A stretch of DNA of 64,000 bases, taken from assembly GCA_965246995.1 (NCBI GenBank), contig OZ252008.1:4030001-4094000 (forward strand), given 5' to 3'. The notes beneath the pieces are model-generated. The model worked only from the letters and a program-made list of their open reading frames with translations. It ran no database searches and had not been told where the DNA came from. Origin of the DNA: VXRJ01 sp965246995 (GTDB lineage: Bacteria > Acidobacteriota > Vicinamibacteria > Vicinamibacterales > UBA8438). Each line of letters opens with the position of its first letter. Position 1 is the stretch's first letter. Shown piece by piece: positions 35,814 to 44,294 of the stretch. The translations under genes and the position numbers were made by a program.

Positions 35814-36238
35814 CCGGCATCGTCATCGATGCGTCCGTCGCGCTCGCCTGGGTTTTTCCGGACAAGCACAGCGCCGCGGCCGACGCCATCCTGGAGTCTC
35901 TGGACTACGACACTGTGGTGGTCCCGGCGAACTGGTCGGTGGAAGTAGCCGACGCGCTCGTCGCGGGCCAGCGGACGGGCAGCATCACCGAGGCCGGAGT
36001 CCAGAGATTCGTGACGTTGCTGGAGACGCTCGATGTCGTCGAGTACGCATGCGAACCTACAGCGGCTGTCGGCAGGCGCACCTCGCTGTGTCGGGACCAC
36101 GGCCTCACTGCCTACGACGCCGCCTATCTCGATCTCGCCATGCGCGAGAATCTGCCGCTGGCAACCTTCGAGAGGACCCTGCGCCACGCTGCCTGGGACA
36201 CGGGCGTGAAGCTGGTCGTTCCGCCTGACGACGCGTGA
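35810..36238 (+). CDS. VapC-type PIN toxin paired with Phd
   Basis: A 142-aa PIN protein: IVIDASVALAWVFPD (first Asp), WSVEVADALV (Glu), LTAYDAAYLDLAM (Asp pair) and a final PLATFERTLR. It starts TTG, overlapping the antitoxin stop, and its own stop overlaps the GTG of the glycosyltransferase downstream, so the TA pair is fused into the glycan operon transcriptionally. Confidence 0.86.
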   Translation: MTGIVIDASVALAWVFPDKHSAAADAILESLDYDTVVVPANWSVEVADALVAGQRTGSITEAGVQRFVTLLETLDVVEYACEPTAAVGRRTSLCRDHGLTAYDAAYLDLAMRENLPLATFERTLRHAAWDTGVKLVVPPDDA

Positions 36239-37395
36239 CCATCCTCTACGTCGCTACCGATCAGCAGGTGCCGGGACGCGTCGGCGGATCGGTCCACGTG
36301 ACCGCCGTCGCGCGCGGCCTGGCGGCCCTGGGCCACGACGTGCATGTCGTGGTCACGAAGGGCGACGGGCCGTTCCCGGATGATGGCGCCCACTGGATCG
36401 ACCTGCCGCCGCCACTCGGCGCACGGCGGCTGCGCTGGGCGCTCGCGTCGCGCGTCCGCGCGTTGGCGGAACGGATCCGGCCCGACGTGGTCATCGAACG
36501 CTACTTCAACTTTGGCGGCGAAGGGGTGCGCGCGGCGCAGGGGGTGGGCGCGCTGACCCTGCTGGAGGTGAACGCGCCGGTCATTGACTATCCCGGTTCT
36601 GCGAAGCGGCGGATCGACCGGGCGCTGCTGATCGAGCCGATGCGGCGGTGGCGCGACTGGCAGTGCCGGCACGCCGACCTGTTCGTGACGCCGCAGGTGG
36701 ACATTCTGCCAGCGTGGGTGCCGCGGGAACGGATCGTGCGCCTCGAGTGGGGCGCCGACACGACCCGGTTCACGCCGGCCGCGGCGGGTGACGTCCCGTT
36801 CGAGCGTCCAGCGACCGGTACGCTGGCGGTCTTCGCGGGCGCGTTCCGCGCGTGGCATGGCGCACGGCTACTGGTTGACGCGATTCGTCAGCTCCGCGAG
36901 CGTGGCCGCCGCGACGTCCATGCGGTGCTGATCGGTGACGGGCCGGAGCTGCCTGCGGTGCAGGAGGCGGCCGCGCGGATCGACGGCGTCACCTGTGTCG
37001 GTCCGGTGGCCCACGCGGCGATGCCGGCGTGCCTGGCCGCCGCAGATGTTGGCGTGGCGCCGTTCGACATCGGCCGCCATCCGCCCCTCTCGCTCGGTTT
37101 CTTCTGGTCGCCGCTCAAGCTGTTCGAGTACATGGCAGCCGGTCTGCCGGTGGTCGCGCCGGCCATCGATCGGATCACGCACTTGGTGGGAGACGGGGAA
37201 GAGGGCGTCCTGTACGATGCGAGTGATCCCGCCGCGCTTGCCGGCGCCATAGAACGGCTGTGCGATCCGGCGTTGCGGCAGCGCCTCGGCGCGGCGGCGC
37301 GCGCCCGGGCGGTGCGCGACTACGGCTGGGACCGTCATTGCGAGCGGTTGGCCGCGGCGATCGAGGCAGCGCGTGAACGCCGCGCCGGCGTCTGA
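36235..37395 (+). CDS. GT4-like glycosyltransferase
   Basis: A 386-aa GT-B enzyme. N-terminal QVPGRVGGSVHVTAVARGLAALGHDVHVV is split between Gly-rich acceptor loop and helix; the C-terminal nucleotide-sugar site has PLSLGFFWSPLKLFEYMAAGLPVVAP, with the GT4 Glu in KLFEYMA. Starts GTG on the PIN stop. Probably acts on a surface polysaccharide with the next gene. Confidence 0.88.
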   Translation: MTILYVATDQQVPGRVGGSVHVTAVARGLAALGHDVHVVVTKGDGPFPDDGAHWIDLPPPLGARRLRWALASRVRALAERIRPDVVIERYFNFGGEGVRAAQGVGALTLLEVNAPVIDYPGSAKRRIDRALLIEPMRRWRDWQCRHADLFVTPQVDILPAWVPRERIVRLEWGADTTRFTPAAAGDVPFERPATGTLAVFAGAFRAWHGARLLVDAIRQLRERGRRDVHAVLIGDGPELPAVQEAAARIDGVTCVGPVAHAAMPACLAAADVGVAPFDIGRHPPLSLGFFWSPLKLFEYMAAGLPVVAPAIDRITHLVGDGEEGVLYDASDPAALAGAIERLCDPALRQRLGAAARARAVRDYGWDRHCERLAAAIEAARERRAGV

Positions 37396-37402
37396 AGTGC
37401 CA

Positions 37403-38677
37403 ATGCGCCTATTGATTGCGACCGACGTCTTTCCCCCCCTCTGCGGGGGGAGCGGCTGGAGCGCGTACGAGCTGGCCCGCGGCCTGCGGGCGCGGGGACA
37501 CGAGCTGACGATCGTCCGGCCGCGATTCGACAAGCGGCCGGAGGGCGATCCGGGCGAGTTCGATCAGTTCCGTCCCATCGAGTTCCCGGCCTGGGCGCCC
37601 AACCTGCCGTTCGTCCGGAACCTGGCGCGGAACGAGTGGTTCTATCCGCGTTTTGCCGGCTGGCTGCAGACCGTCATCCGCGAACACCGGATCGACCTGG
37701 TGCATGCGCAGCACCTGTTGACGGGACCGGCCTGCGTCACGGCGGCGCGGGCCGAGGGCGTACCGGTCGTCTGCACCATCCGCGACTACTGGCCGCTCTG
37801 CTACTGGACGGACCTGATGCTCGACCCGGCGGCGGGCCAGGTATGTCCCCAATGCACGCCGCAACGCATGACGCACTGCGTCCGTCCACGGTCCGGGTCG
37901 CTGTGGCCGGCGGCGACGCTATTCGTTCCCTACATGCAGGGCAACCTCGAGCGGAAGCGGAATGTGCTTGCCGGAGCGGATGCCCTGATCGCGATCAGTC
38001 ACGCAGTCGAAGGGAGGCTGCGTGAGCGGGCGGCGGAATTGGCGGCGACCACTGTAACCACGATTCCGAATCCGGTGGACGCTACGGCGATTCGACGCGA
38101 GGCGGAACAGTCGGCTCCATTGGAGGGCCGGCCGTATGTCCTTTTCGCCGGCAAACTGGCCGCCAACAAGGGGGCCTCCGCGCTGCTGCCGACGACCGCC
38201 GATCTCGGTTTGCCGTTGGTCATTGCGGGTGATGGGCCGGCCCGTGCGGACGTAGAAGCGGCCGCTCTCGCGTCCAGCCGGGAGATCCGGTTCCTCGGCT
38301 GGGTGGAGCGACAGGAATTGTTGCGATGGATGCGTCACGCGACGATGCTGGTCTTCCCGTCGTCCTGGCCAGAGCCCCTCGGGCGTGTCCTGATAGAGGC
38401 GAGTGCGCTGGGCTGCCCGATTGTCGCGATGGATACGGGTGGCGTCAGCGACGTCGTCGTGCATGAGGAGACCGGGCTGCTGGCCCGGGACGCAGACGAG
38501 TTGCGCATGCACGCGGGACGACTGCGGCAGGATCCGGCGCTGGCGGCGCGGCTCGGCGCCGCGGCGCGCCGGCGCGTGGACGCCTTGTTCGATGGGCCGG
38601 TAGTGGCAGGGCAGCACGAGGCGTTGTATGCCTCCCTGCTCAAGGGGACGGCACCCGTTGAAGCGGAGGGCGCGTGA
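37403..38677 (+). CDS. GT4 glycosyltransferase
   Basis: About 424 aa from ATG 37403 (a GTG at 37373 would overlap the previous gene). RLLIATDVFPPLCGGSG is the N-terminal glycine loop; the middle has a Cys pair region CPQCTPQRMTHC; the C-terminal donor site is FPSSWPEPLGRVLIEASALGCPIVA with the EX7E motif. Seven bases separate it from the upstream GT gene. Complete. Confidence 0.9.
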   Translation: MRLLIATDVFPPLCGGSGWSAYELARGLRARGHELTIVRPRFDKRPEGDPGEFDQFRPIEFPAWAPNLPFVRNLARNEWFYPRFAGWLQTVIREHRIDLVHAQHLLTGPACVTAARAEGVPVVCTIRDYWPLCYWTDLMLDPAAGQVCPQCTPQRMTHCVRPRSGSLWPAATLFVPYMQGNLERKRNVLAGADALIAISHAVEGRLRERAAELAATTVTTIPNPVDATAIRREAEQSAPLEGRPYVLFAGKLAANKGASALLPTTADLGLPLVIAGDGPARADVEAAALASSREIRFLGWVERQELLRWMRHATMLVFPSSWPEPLGRVLIEASALGCPIVAMDTGGVSDVVVHEETGLLARDADELRMHAGRLRQDPALAARLGAAARRRVDALFDGPVVAGQHEALYASLLKGTAPVEAEGA

Positions 38678-38985
38678 AGCCGGAGCAGCTCCACATCATC
38701 CTCCTGTCTCGGGCCACGGCGCCGTGGCATGGCGTCGGGGGCCTGGAACGGCATGTTGCCGACATGACGCGGCACCTGCTGCGGCGGGGCGTCCGGGTGA
38801 CGCTGGTGACGCCACCGCCAACGGCTCGGCAAGACGCTGACGACGACGGGCCGCCTTGGCTGGACGACGCCCTTGCGGGCGGGCGGCTCCAGACGCGGTT
38901 CGTACCCTACGTCACGTTTCCCTTCGCCGGGCGACGCGGGACGACGATCCTCGATCGAGTGACCGCCTATCCGCTCTTCGGCCGC
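38674..38985 (+). pseudogene. 5' fragment of a third GT4 glycosyltransferase gene
   Basis: About 104 codons: IILLSRATAPWHGVGGLERHV and GRRGTTILDRVTAYPLFGRR match the start of a GT4 enzyme. The frame then switches without a break into a membrane-protein sequence, so the catalytic C-terminal domain is missing. GTG start overlaps the previous stop. Confidence 0.72.
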
Positions 38986-39736
38986 CGCCTCCTGGAGCTG
39001 GGCTTGCCGAACTGGGAAGCGGTCGGGGCCGAGAATCCGGCCACGGTGTCCTGGTCGGTGCCATTCGTCGGTCTTGGCCTTGCCTGGCTGCTCGTCCGCC
39101 CCTCGACCCGCTTCTTCGGGCTCGTGGTCGCTGGCCTCTACACGATGTTCCTCACGGCCAGCGCCTTGCAGATCTATCCGCTGGGGACCGGACGCCCCGA
39201 CATGTTCGCGTTTCCGGCGACGATCGGCCTGTTCGCCGCGGGAGTCCAACCTGGTCACCGATCCACTGCCGCGGCGCAGGCTTTATCGCTTGGCGGCGGC
39301 GATCCTGGTTGCCACCATCGCGCTGGTTCGTCCGCTCCACGTCGAGTACTACGAGGTCAACGACGTCCCCCTGATCGACTATCTCGCCGCCCACGTCCAG
39401 CCGGACGACGACCTTATCGTCTCGCCGTCCGGGATCTTCCTCGTGGCCTACTACGGTCCCTGGCCGGTCACCGCCGTGGAGACGGAACACTTCAGCTATG
39501 CGATGGCGACGATCGGCCGTGAGCGGACACGGTACCTGTATCCCCGAACGCGCGAAGCGGAAGATGTCAGCCGCTACCTCACGGAGTCAAAGCCCAATCG
39601 GGCGTGGTACCTTGCCTATCGCACCGGCGTGACGGAACCGGATGTGATCGCGGCCATGGAGGCCCGGGGATACCGGGTGCACCAGGCGCAGGAGACCCGC
39701 CGGGGCCGGCTGTATCTTGCTCTTGCCACTCGCTGA
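38986..39736 (+). pseudogene. 3' part of a GT39-like membrane glycosyltransferase, frameshifted
   Basis: Continues in frame from the GT4 fragment as WEAVGAENPATVSW, then membrane helices and YPLGTGRPDMFAFPATIGLFAAG, typical of the C-terminal half of ArnT-like GT39 proteins. One extra C near 39246 shifts the frame; the rest (NLVTDPLPRRRLYRLAAAIL, then YYEVNDVPLIDYLAAHV and a soluble tail) ends at 39736. It could be the lost 3' end of the gene at 31697-32746. Confidence 0.66.
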
Positions 39737-39792
39737 CGGTGCGCTGGCCTCCAGGCTGGCACGGATTTCGCCGGATGTGGCAGGATCAATGT

Positions 39793-40428
39793 ATGGCTAC
39801 CAGCAGTCCCGCGACAACCTCGTCGGTCGCTTCGCAGGACGCCCTCGATGCGCTCCTGCGCGACGCGCTGCCGCCGCAGGGGGCCTGGAGCGACGAGGAG
39901 TACCTGTGGCTCACGGATCGTGCGCACCGCCCGTTCGAGCTTACCGACGGCCGGGTCGAGCTACTACCGATGCCGACCGACGCGCACCAGGTCCTCCTGC
40001 TGTTTCTGTATCGGGCGCTCTACGCCCACGTCCAGGAGGCCCCGCGTCGCGGCCTCGTCGTTACGTCGGGATTGCGGATGCGCGTGCGAGCGGGGAAGTT
40101 CCGGGAACCCGATCTCCTGCTCCTTCGCGACCGGTCCGATCCGCGTCGCCGGGACCGCTACTGGCTCGGCGCCGACCTCGTCGCGGAAGTCGTCAGCCCG
40201 GACGATCCGCCTCGCGATCTTGTCGTCAAACGCGCCGACTACGCCGAGGCGGCCATTCCCGAATACTGGATCGTCGATCCCCGCGTCGACACGATCACCG
40301 TCCTCAAGCTCGCCGGAACCGGTTATGTCGAGCATGGCGTATTCGCTCGGGGCGGCACGGCGACCTCGGCGCTGCTCGACGGCCTCGCGGTCGATGTGAC
40401 GGCCCTCTTCGACGAAGCGGCGGAATAG
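39793..40428 (+). CDS. Uma2 family protein (DUF820, PD-(D/E)XK nuclease fold)
   Basis: A 211-aa protein from ATG 39793. SDEEYLWLTDRAHRPFELTDGRVELLPMP in two blocks, then REPDLLLLRD, LVAEVVSPDDPPRDLVVKRADYAEAAIPEYWIVDP contain the Asp, Glu and Lys of a restriction-endonuclease-like active site. The family is abundant in cyanobacteria and some other phyla; its role is unproven. Confidence 0.85.
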   Translation: MATSSPATTSSVASQDALDALLRDALPPQGAWSDEEYLWLTDRAHRPFELTDGRVELLPMPTDAHQVLLLFLYRALYAHVQEAPRRGLVVTSGLRMRVRAGKFREPDLLLLRDRSDPRRRDRYWLGADLVAEVVSPDDPPRDLVVKRADYAEAAIPEYWIVDPRVDTITVLKLAGTGYVEHGVFARGGTATSALLDGLAVDVTALFDEAAE

Positions 40429-40439
40429 CCGTCAGTTCG

Positions 40440-40876
40440 TTACGCGGTCCCGCCGATTGTTCGCAGAATCTCGTGCAGCGCCTCGCAGACGCGATCCTGT
40501 TGGGCGTCCGTCAGCGAGGGATACATGGGCAACGAGAAGATCTCCCGCGCGGCCAGTTCGCGGAGGATCGCGTCGCGCGCCGGATGCCGCACGACGTAGA
40601 GGTAGTAGACGTGGCGGTTTCCGGGCGCGGTGACCGGCAGTTCGAGGCCGGAGCCCGCGAGCGCGGCGTCGTAGCGGCGGGCCAGCGCGAGGCGCCGTTC
40701 GATGTAGGTGTCGAGGCGCCGGAGCTTCCGCCGGAGGATCTCCGCGTGCAGCTCGTCGAGCCGCGAGTTGTAGCCGTGCTCTTCCGCGAAGTAGCGCCCC
40801 TCGGTGCCATACATCCGCAGGCGTTGCACGCGCGTGGCAAGCGCCTCGTCCGACGTGACCACCATGCCGCCGTCCC
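40440..40876 (-). pseudogene. 3' remnant of a DegT/DnrJ/EryC1 aminotransferase gene
   Basis: About 145 codons: DGGMVVTSDEALATRVQRLRMYG, HGYNSRLDELHAEILRRKL and HVYYLYVVR are the second half of a PLP-dependent sugar aminotransferase. The first half with the PLP-binding Lys is missing. It ends at about 40876, exactly where the truncated dehydrogenase begins on the other strand. Inactive as it stands. Confidence 0.8.
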
Positions 40877-40888
40877 TATATCTCGGAT

Positions 40889-42406
40889 GTGCTGTCGGAG
40901 GAACTCCGCTCGGTGGTCAACGGGTTGACGCTGTCCGCCACGACCGACTTTGCGGAGCTGGCCGCCGTCGACACGATCAACATCTGTGTCCCGACACCCC
41001 TTCGCAAGACGCGCGATCCGGACTTGTCGCACGTCGTTGCTGCGGTGGATCAGGTAGCGTCGCACCTGCGCGCCGGTCAATTAGTGGTGCTGGAATCCAC
41101 GACGTATCCCGGCACGGTGGACGAGGTGGTCCGGCCCCGCCTCGAAGCGGGCGGCCTGCGCGCGGGTAGGGACTTCTGCCTCGCCTTCTCGCCGGAGCGG
41201 ATCGACCCCGGCAACCGCGAGTGGACGACACGCAACATCCCGCGGGTGGTGGGCGGGATCGACGCCCGTTCGACCGAAGCAGCCGCTGCGCTGTACCGGC
41301 ATATCGTGGAGAAGGTGGTCCCGGTCTCGTCACCGCGCGTGGCGGAAATGGCGAAGCTTCTTGAGAACACGTTCCGCGCCGTCAACATCGGCATGGTCAA
41401 CGAACTGGCCCTGATGTGCCGCGACCTCGACGTCAATGTCTGGGAGGTAATCGACGCCGCCCGAACGAAACCCTTCGGCTTCATGCCGTTCTACCCGGGA
41501 CCGGGCCTCGGAGGACACTGTATCCCCGTTGATCCGTTCTACCTCAGTTGGAAGGCGCGGCAGCATGGCTTCGAACCCCGTTTCATCGAGCTGGCGGGCC
41601 AAGTGAACGGCGCCATGCCGCGGTACGTCGTCGAACGGATCGCCGAGGCCCTCAATACGCGTTCGCGCGCCCTCCGCGGTGCGCGGGTCCACCTGTTCGG
41701 AGTGGCGTACAAGGCGAACGTCAGCGACACACGCGAATCGCCCGCGATCGACATTGCCGATCTCCTCCAGCAGCGGGGCGCCATCGTTTCCTACAGCGAC
41801 CCGCTTGTGCCGTTCGTCAACGAGGGAACGGTCTCGCTGGAGGCGATCGCACCGGTGGTCGCGTTCGATGCGGGAATCGACTGCGCGGTGATCACTACCG
41901 CCCACGACGACATCGACTACGCCGAGGTGGCGCGTCGTGCACCCCTGGTTGTCGACACGCGCAACGTCCTCCGAGGCGTTGAGGCAACGCAGTGGGACAC
42001 AACGCGACCCGATGCACCCGTGTTATGGGACAGCACAATCCGGCTCGGGGAAGAATTTTTCAACGAGATCATCCGTCATCCGCTCCCGCTCGACCTGAAC
42101 ATCCTCAAGGCGCTCAAGCGGTCGCCGCTCGGCCTCGATCTGTACTTCTGGCTCGTCTACCGCACCTTCTCGCTCAAGGGGCCGCTGCGCCTGTCGTGGA
42201 AACAGCTCTATCAGCAGTTCGGATCCAACCCGGCCAGGGCGAGCGAGGCAAACACCGTGCCTGACTTCCGCAAGGACTGTCTGCGCGAGTTGAAGAAGAT
42301 CAACCTCGCCTGGCCGGACCTGCACTATGCGACGGTCAAGGGCGCGCTGGTGCTCTCGCCGTCGCCGCCACGCATCCCACCGGCCCAACTGCACCTCGCG
42401 GACTAG
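40889..42406 (+). CDS. 5'-truncated nucleotide-sugar dehydrogenase fused to a RepA C-terminal domain
   Basis: An intact 505-codon frame, GTG start, made of two unrelated parts. Residues 1 to about 364 are a UDP-glucose/GDP-mannose-type dehydrogenase: ICVPTPLRKTRDPD, LESTTYPGTVDEV, AFSPERIDPGN, the catalytic Cys in PGLGGHCIPVDPFYL and FGVAYKANVSDTRES. The N-terminal Rossmann GxGxxG segment is missing, so NAD binding should fail. From about residue 365 the protein becomes a plasmid replication-initiator C-terminus. The fusion is in frame. Probably nonfunctional as a dehydrogenase; an assembly chimera is an alternative. Confidence 0.8.
   Translation: MLSEELRSVVNGLTLSATTDFAELAAVDTINICVPTPLRKTRDPDLSHVVAAVDQVASHLRAGQLVVLESTTYPGTVDEVVRPRLEAGGLRAGRDFCLAFSPERIDPGNREWTTRNIPRVVGGIDARSTEAAAALYRHIVEKVVPVSSPRVAEMAKLLENTFRAVNIGMVNELALMCRDLDVNVWEVIDAARTKPFGFMPFYPGPGLGGHCIPVDPFYLSWKARQHGFEPRFIELAGQVNGAMPRYVVERIAEALNTRSRALRGARVHLFGVAYKANVSDTRESPAIDIADLLQQRGAIVSYSDPLVPFVNEGTVSLEAIAPVVAFDAGIDCAVITTAHDDIDYAEVARRAPLVVDTRNVLRGVEATQWDTTRPDAPVLWDSTIRLGEEFFNEIIRHPLPLDLNILKALKRSPLGLDLYFWLVYRTFSLKGPLRLSWKQLYQQFGSNPARASEANTVPDFRKDCLRELKKINLAWPDLHYATVKGALVLSPSPPRIPPAQLHLAD
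41981..42406 (+). pseudogene. Plasmid replication initiator RepA-like C-terminal segment
   Basis: About 140 codons: LWDSTIRLGEEFFNEIIRHP, LKALKRSPLGLDLYFWLVYR, SWKQLYQQFGSNPARASEAN, FRKDCLRELKKINLAWPDL. This resembles the C-terminal winged-helix part of RepA-type initiators on proteobacterial-style plasmids. The N-terminal part and any origin iterons are absent. It is joined in frame to the dehydrogenase. Confidence 0.72.
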
Positions 42407-42461
42407 CTGGCCTGGTTCCGCCGGCCGGCGGAAGCGCCCGGGCTTTTCTGGCCGGTGATCT

Positions 42462-42884
42462 TTAAATCTGACCGGACTCAACTGGCTGCTGGCGGCGCTC
42501 GATGTGCGTCAACGCGGCCATCGTGAGAAACCCTGACCGAGTGGTCCCGGCGAGCTTGGCGGCCTCATCGATCCGCTCCAATGCGCGGCGTGCCATCGAG
42601 ATGTTCAGCCGGACCGTCTCGCGAAGTGCGTCCAGGTCGGCGAGGTTGATCTTCACGGCTCCGATCATCTGGCCGGGGGCGTGCTGCGGCACCATATTAT
42701 TTGGTTCCGGAATGGGCTTCCCGTCCTCCACCATAACGTCCAGATGGCCGAGGATCGCTTCGTGGACGTTCGCGAATGCTTCCTCTAGGGTGTCACCTGC
42801 CGATACGCAGCCCGGCAGGGATGGCACGGTCACGCCGTAATCGGTGCGGCCCTCTTGCGTGTGTAGCACGATCAGAAACTGCAT
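42462..42884 (-). CDS. hicB: HicB antitoxin
   Basis: A 140-aa protein. N-terminal partial RNase H fold DYGVTVPSLPGCVSAGDTLEEAFANV and a C-terminal ribbon-helix-helix (MARRALERIDEAAKLAGTTRSGFLTMAAL in part). It starts at 42884, on the last base of hicA. Antitoxin and autorepressor of the pair. Confidence 0.92.
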   Translation of the reverse strand: MQFLIVLHTQEGRTDYGVTVPSLPGCVSAGDTLEEAFANVHEAILGHLDVMVEDGKPIPEPNNMVPQHAPGQMIGAVKINLADLDALRETVRLNISMARRALERIDEAAKLAGTTRSGFLTMAALTHIERRQQPVESGQI

Positions 42885-43078
42885 TACCGATCCCTCCAGT
42901 CCCAGCCCGCTTGGCGGTAGATGCTCCGCAGCGTGTCAATCATGATGTCGCGGCGCGGGTGCGGAACGGTCACGACGCCGGGCTTGGTCGGGTGGGTGAA
43001 GTGATGGTGGCTGCCCTTGACACGCCGAACTATCCAACCAGCCAGCCGGAGCCGCTTGATGACCGCCGCGCTATCCAT
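42884..43078 (-). CDS. hicA: HicA mRNA interferase toxin
   Basis: A 64-aa double-stranded RNA-binding-fold toxin: RLRLAGWIVRRVKGSHHHFTHP carries the catalytic His (GSHH), followed by TVPHPRRDI. It lies first in the hicA-hicB pair. It should cleave mRNA when HicB is degraded. Confidence 0.92.
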   Translation of the reverse strand: MDSAAVIKRLRLAGWIVRRVKGSHHHFTHPTKPGVVTVPHPRRDIMIDTLRSIYRQAGWDWRDR

Positions 43079-43147
43079 GTGTAAATATTACACATTTAAA
43101 ACGGGTGTGCAAGCGAGACAACGGGAGTGGTTCCGGGCCGTCCTGAC

Positions 43148-43172
43148 GGGCCGGAAGGGACCCTTCCGGCCC
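43148..43172. repeat. Long perfect inverted repeat upstream of hicA
   Basis: GGGCCGGAAGGG, A, CCCTTCCGGCCC: 12-bp perfect arms, about 70 bp before the hicA start and just beyond the IS3-like remnant. Could be a transcription terminator, a protein operator or an insertion scar. Confidence 0.6.
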
Positions 43173-43239
43173 TAATTGCCTCTGAGCCGAAGCGGGCGGG
43201 GGGTGTCACCCGGAGGGCCGGAGCATAGCGGAGGACGGC

Positions 43240-43400
43240 GCAGCCGTTGACGTGCCGGGATGCGTCGAGTGACTCGCCCCGCAGCAGCCGCAGCACCACC
43301 TCCCGCTTCCGGCTCGCGCTCCACCGCTGCCCGGGCGCCAAGGCCCCCGACCTCCTTGGACATTGGATTCTCCCTTAATCCGTGTCCAAGAAAACTGGGG
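43240..43400 (-). mobile_element. Left-end remnant of the IS3-like element
   Basis: Reverse strand matches the start of the element at 53445: CGCCCCC(A/G)GTTTTCTTGGACAC, the leader GGATTAAGGGAGAATC, then MSKEVG and the orfA block RWSASRKREVVLRLLRGESLDA. A stretch of orfA is deleted after the first codons and the match ends after GESLDA. Only the left end is left, so it cannot move. Confidence 0.78.
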
Positions 43401-43435
43401 GCGGTTTAAAGCCACGTCCCGCTGACCTGTCTGGC

Positions 43436-43909
43436 TCACTCAACCGCATATCCAAGTGCTTCTGCGTTTTTGCGAACCCGAGTGTCCCGTGTCACGACCA
43501 CGATCAATGGCGGTGGCTCGCCAAGCAACTCCGTTGTAGCCAAGTGCACCGCGTCAAGCGTACGAATCGGCTCGACCGGAAACGGTCTGCGGACGCGAGC
43601 GAGAACCGCGTCTGTGACACCTACCAGGTAGCAGTGACGCTCAAAACGACGGAGCGCGCGCACTGCCGCTCGCTCTTCGTCGGCCGTCAGCCGCGCAGTT
43701 GCACGCGCCCGAAGAATCGCCCGTGCGGTTTCGGCGATCGTCAATGCGGACGTGACCTTCCGTCCTTGAGTACGGACCGATTGCAATGCGTCTGAGTCAT
43801 GCTCCAGCAGCGCGGCGACCAGCGCGCTTGACTCGAGGTATCGAACAGCAGCGGTTTCCGCGGTCGAATGCGGCGCTTTGGCTCTACGCTTCGCCACGAT
43901 CGGCGTCAA
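43436..43909 (-). CDS. VapC-type PIN toxin
   Basis: A 157-aa PIN protein: VRYLESSALVAALLEHD at about residue 22 holds the first acidic position (Glu instead of the usual Asp, with Ser-Ser), then LTIAETARAIL (Glu) and RTLDAVHLATTELL (Asp). It overlaps the antitoxin by 26 nt, so the N-terminal basic extension may be real or the start may be later. Confidence 0.78.
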   Translation of the reverse strand: MTPIVAKRRAKAPHSTAETAAVRYLESSALVAALLEHDSDALQSVRTQGRKVTSALTIAETARAILRARATARLTADEERAAVRALRRFERHCYLVGVTDAVLARVRRPFPVEPIRTLDAVHLATTELLGEPPPLIVVVTRDTRVRKNAEALGYAVE

Positions 43910-44171
43910 TCAACTCGGCGGCGGTTCCCGCCGGAAGCCGGATGTCAGGCCACCCTTCTGTCGGGTCACCGGCTTCGAGTGGTGGGCGAATCACTCCGGA
44001 GGCGACGAGCTCGTCGAAGCGGCTGGGCGTGCCCTTCGCCTTTGCACCTGGCGGGACGAGCTCCGCGACCACGCGGCCATGAGCCGTGATCGCAATACGC
44101 TCGCCGGCCTCAATCCGCCGAATGTAGCGGCTCAGGTTGTCTTTGAGTTCGCGGATGCCTGCGGAAGTCAC
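43884..44171 (-). CDS. Phd/YefM-type antitoxin
   Basis: A 95-aa protein from GTG 44171: IRELKDNLSRYIRRIEAGERIAITAHGRVVAELVP in two blocks is a Phd-type N-terminus; the tail is Pro/Asp-rich. It is the partner of the PIN gene downstream. It lies just after the vapB remnant. Confidence 0.85.
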   Translation of the reverse strand: MTSAGIRELKDNLSRYIRRIEAGERIAITAHGRVVAELVPPGAKAKGTPSRFDELVASGVIRPPLEAGDPTEGWPDIRLPAGTAAELIDADRGEA

Positions 44172-44194
44172 CAGTAGAGTATAGCCACATGTGG

Positions 44195-44294
44195 CCACAT
44201 TCGGCAAGCGAGGTCGCGCAGCCGGAAGCTGGTCCGTGCTCGCTCCGAACGGAGCTTCATTCGGATGCCGTCTTCGATTACGGAACGGAGCGCA
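44195..44294 (-). pseudogene. Internal fragment of a VapB-like antitoxin gene
   Basis: The frame RSVIEDGIRMKLRSERARTSFRLRD matches RSIIEDGIRMKLRTERTRSAFRLRD of the intact antitoxin at 47608-47853. It overlaps the last codons of rloB, whose stop is formed by it. Start and end are missing. Confidence 0.65.

Noticed and set aside
38986..39736. Continuation of the GT at 49500-51470 rather than of the one at 31697-32746
   Set aside because: The gene at 49500 is complete with its own C-terminal soluble domain and shows no matching sequence to the fragment.
30000..42500. The many gene joints as pure assembly chimeras
   Set aside because: Not excluded, but the in-frame joints, exact CTAG duplications and matching remnants elsewhere fit real rearrangement; read coverage would decide.
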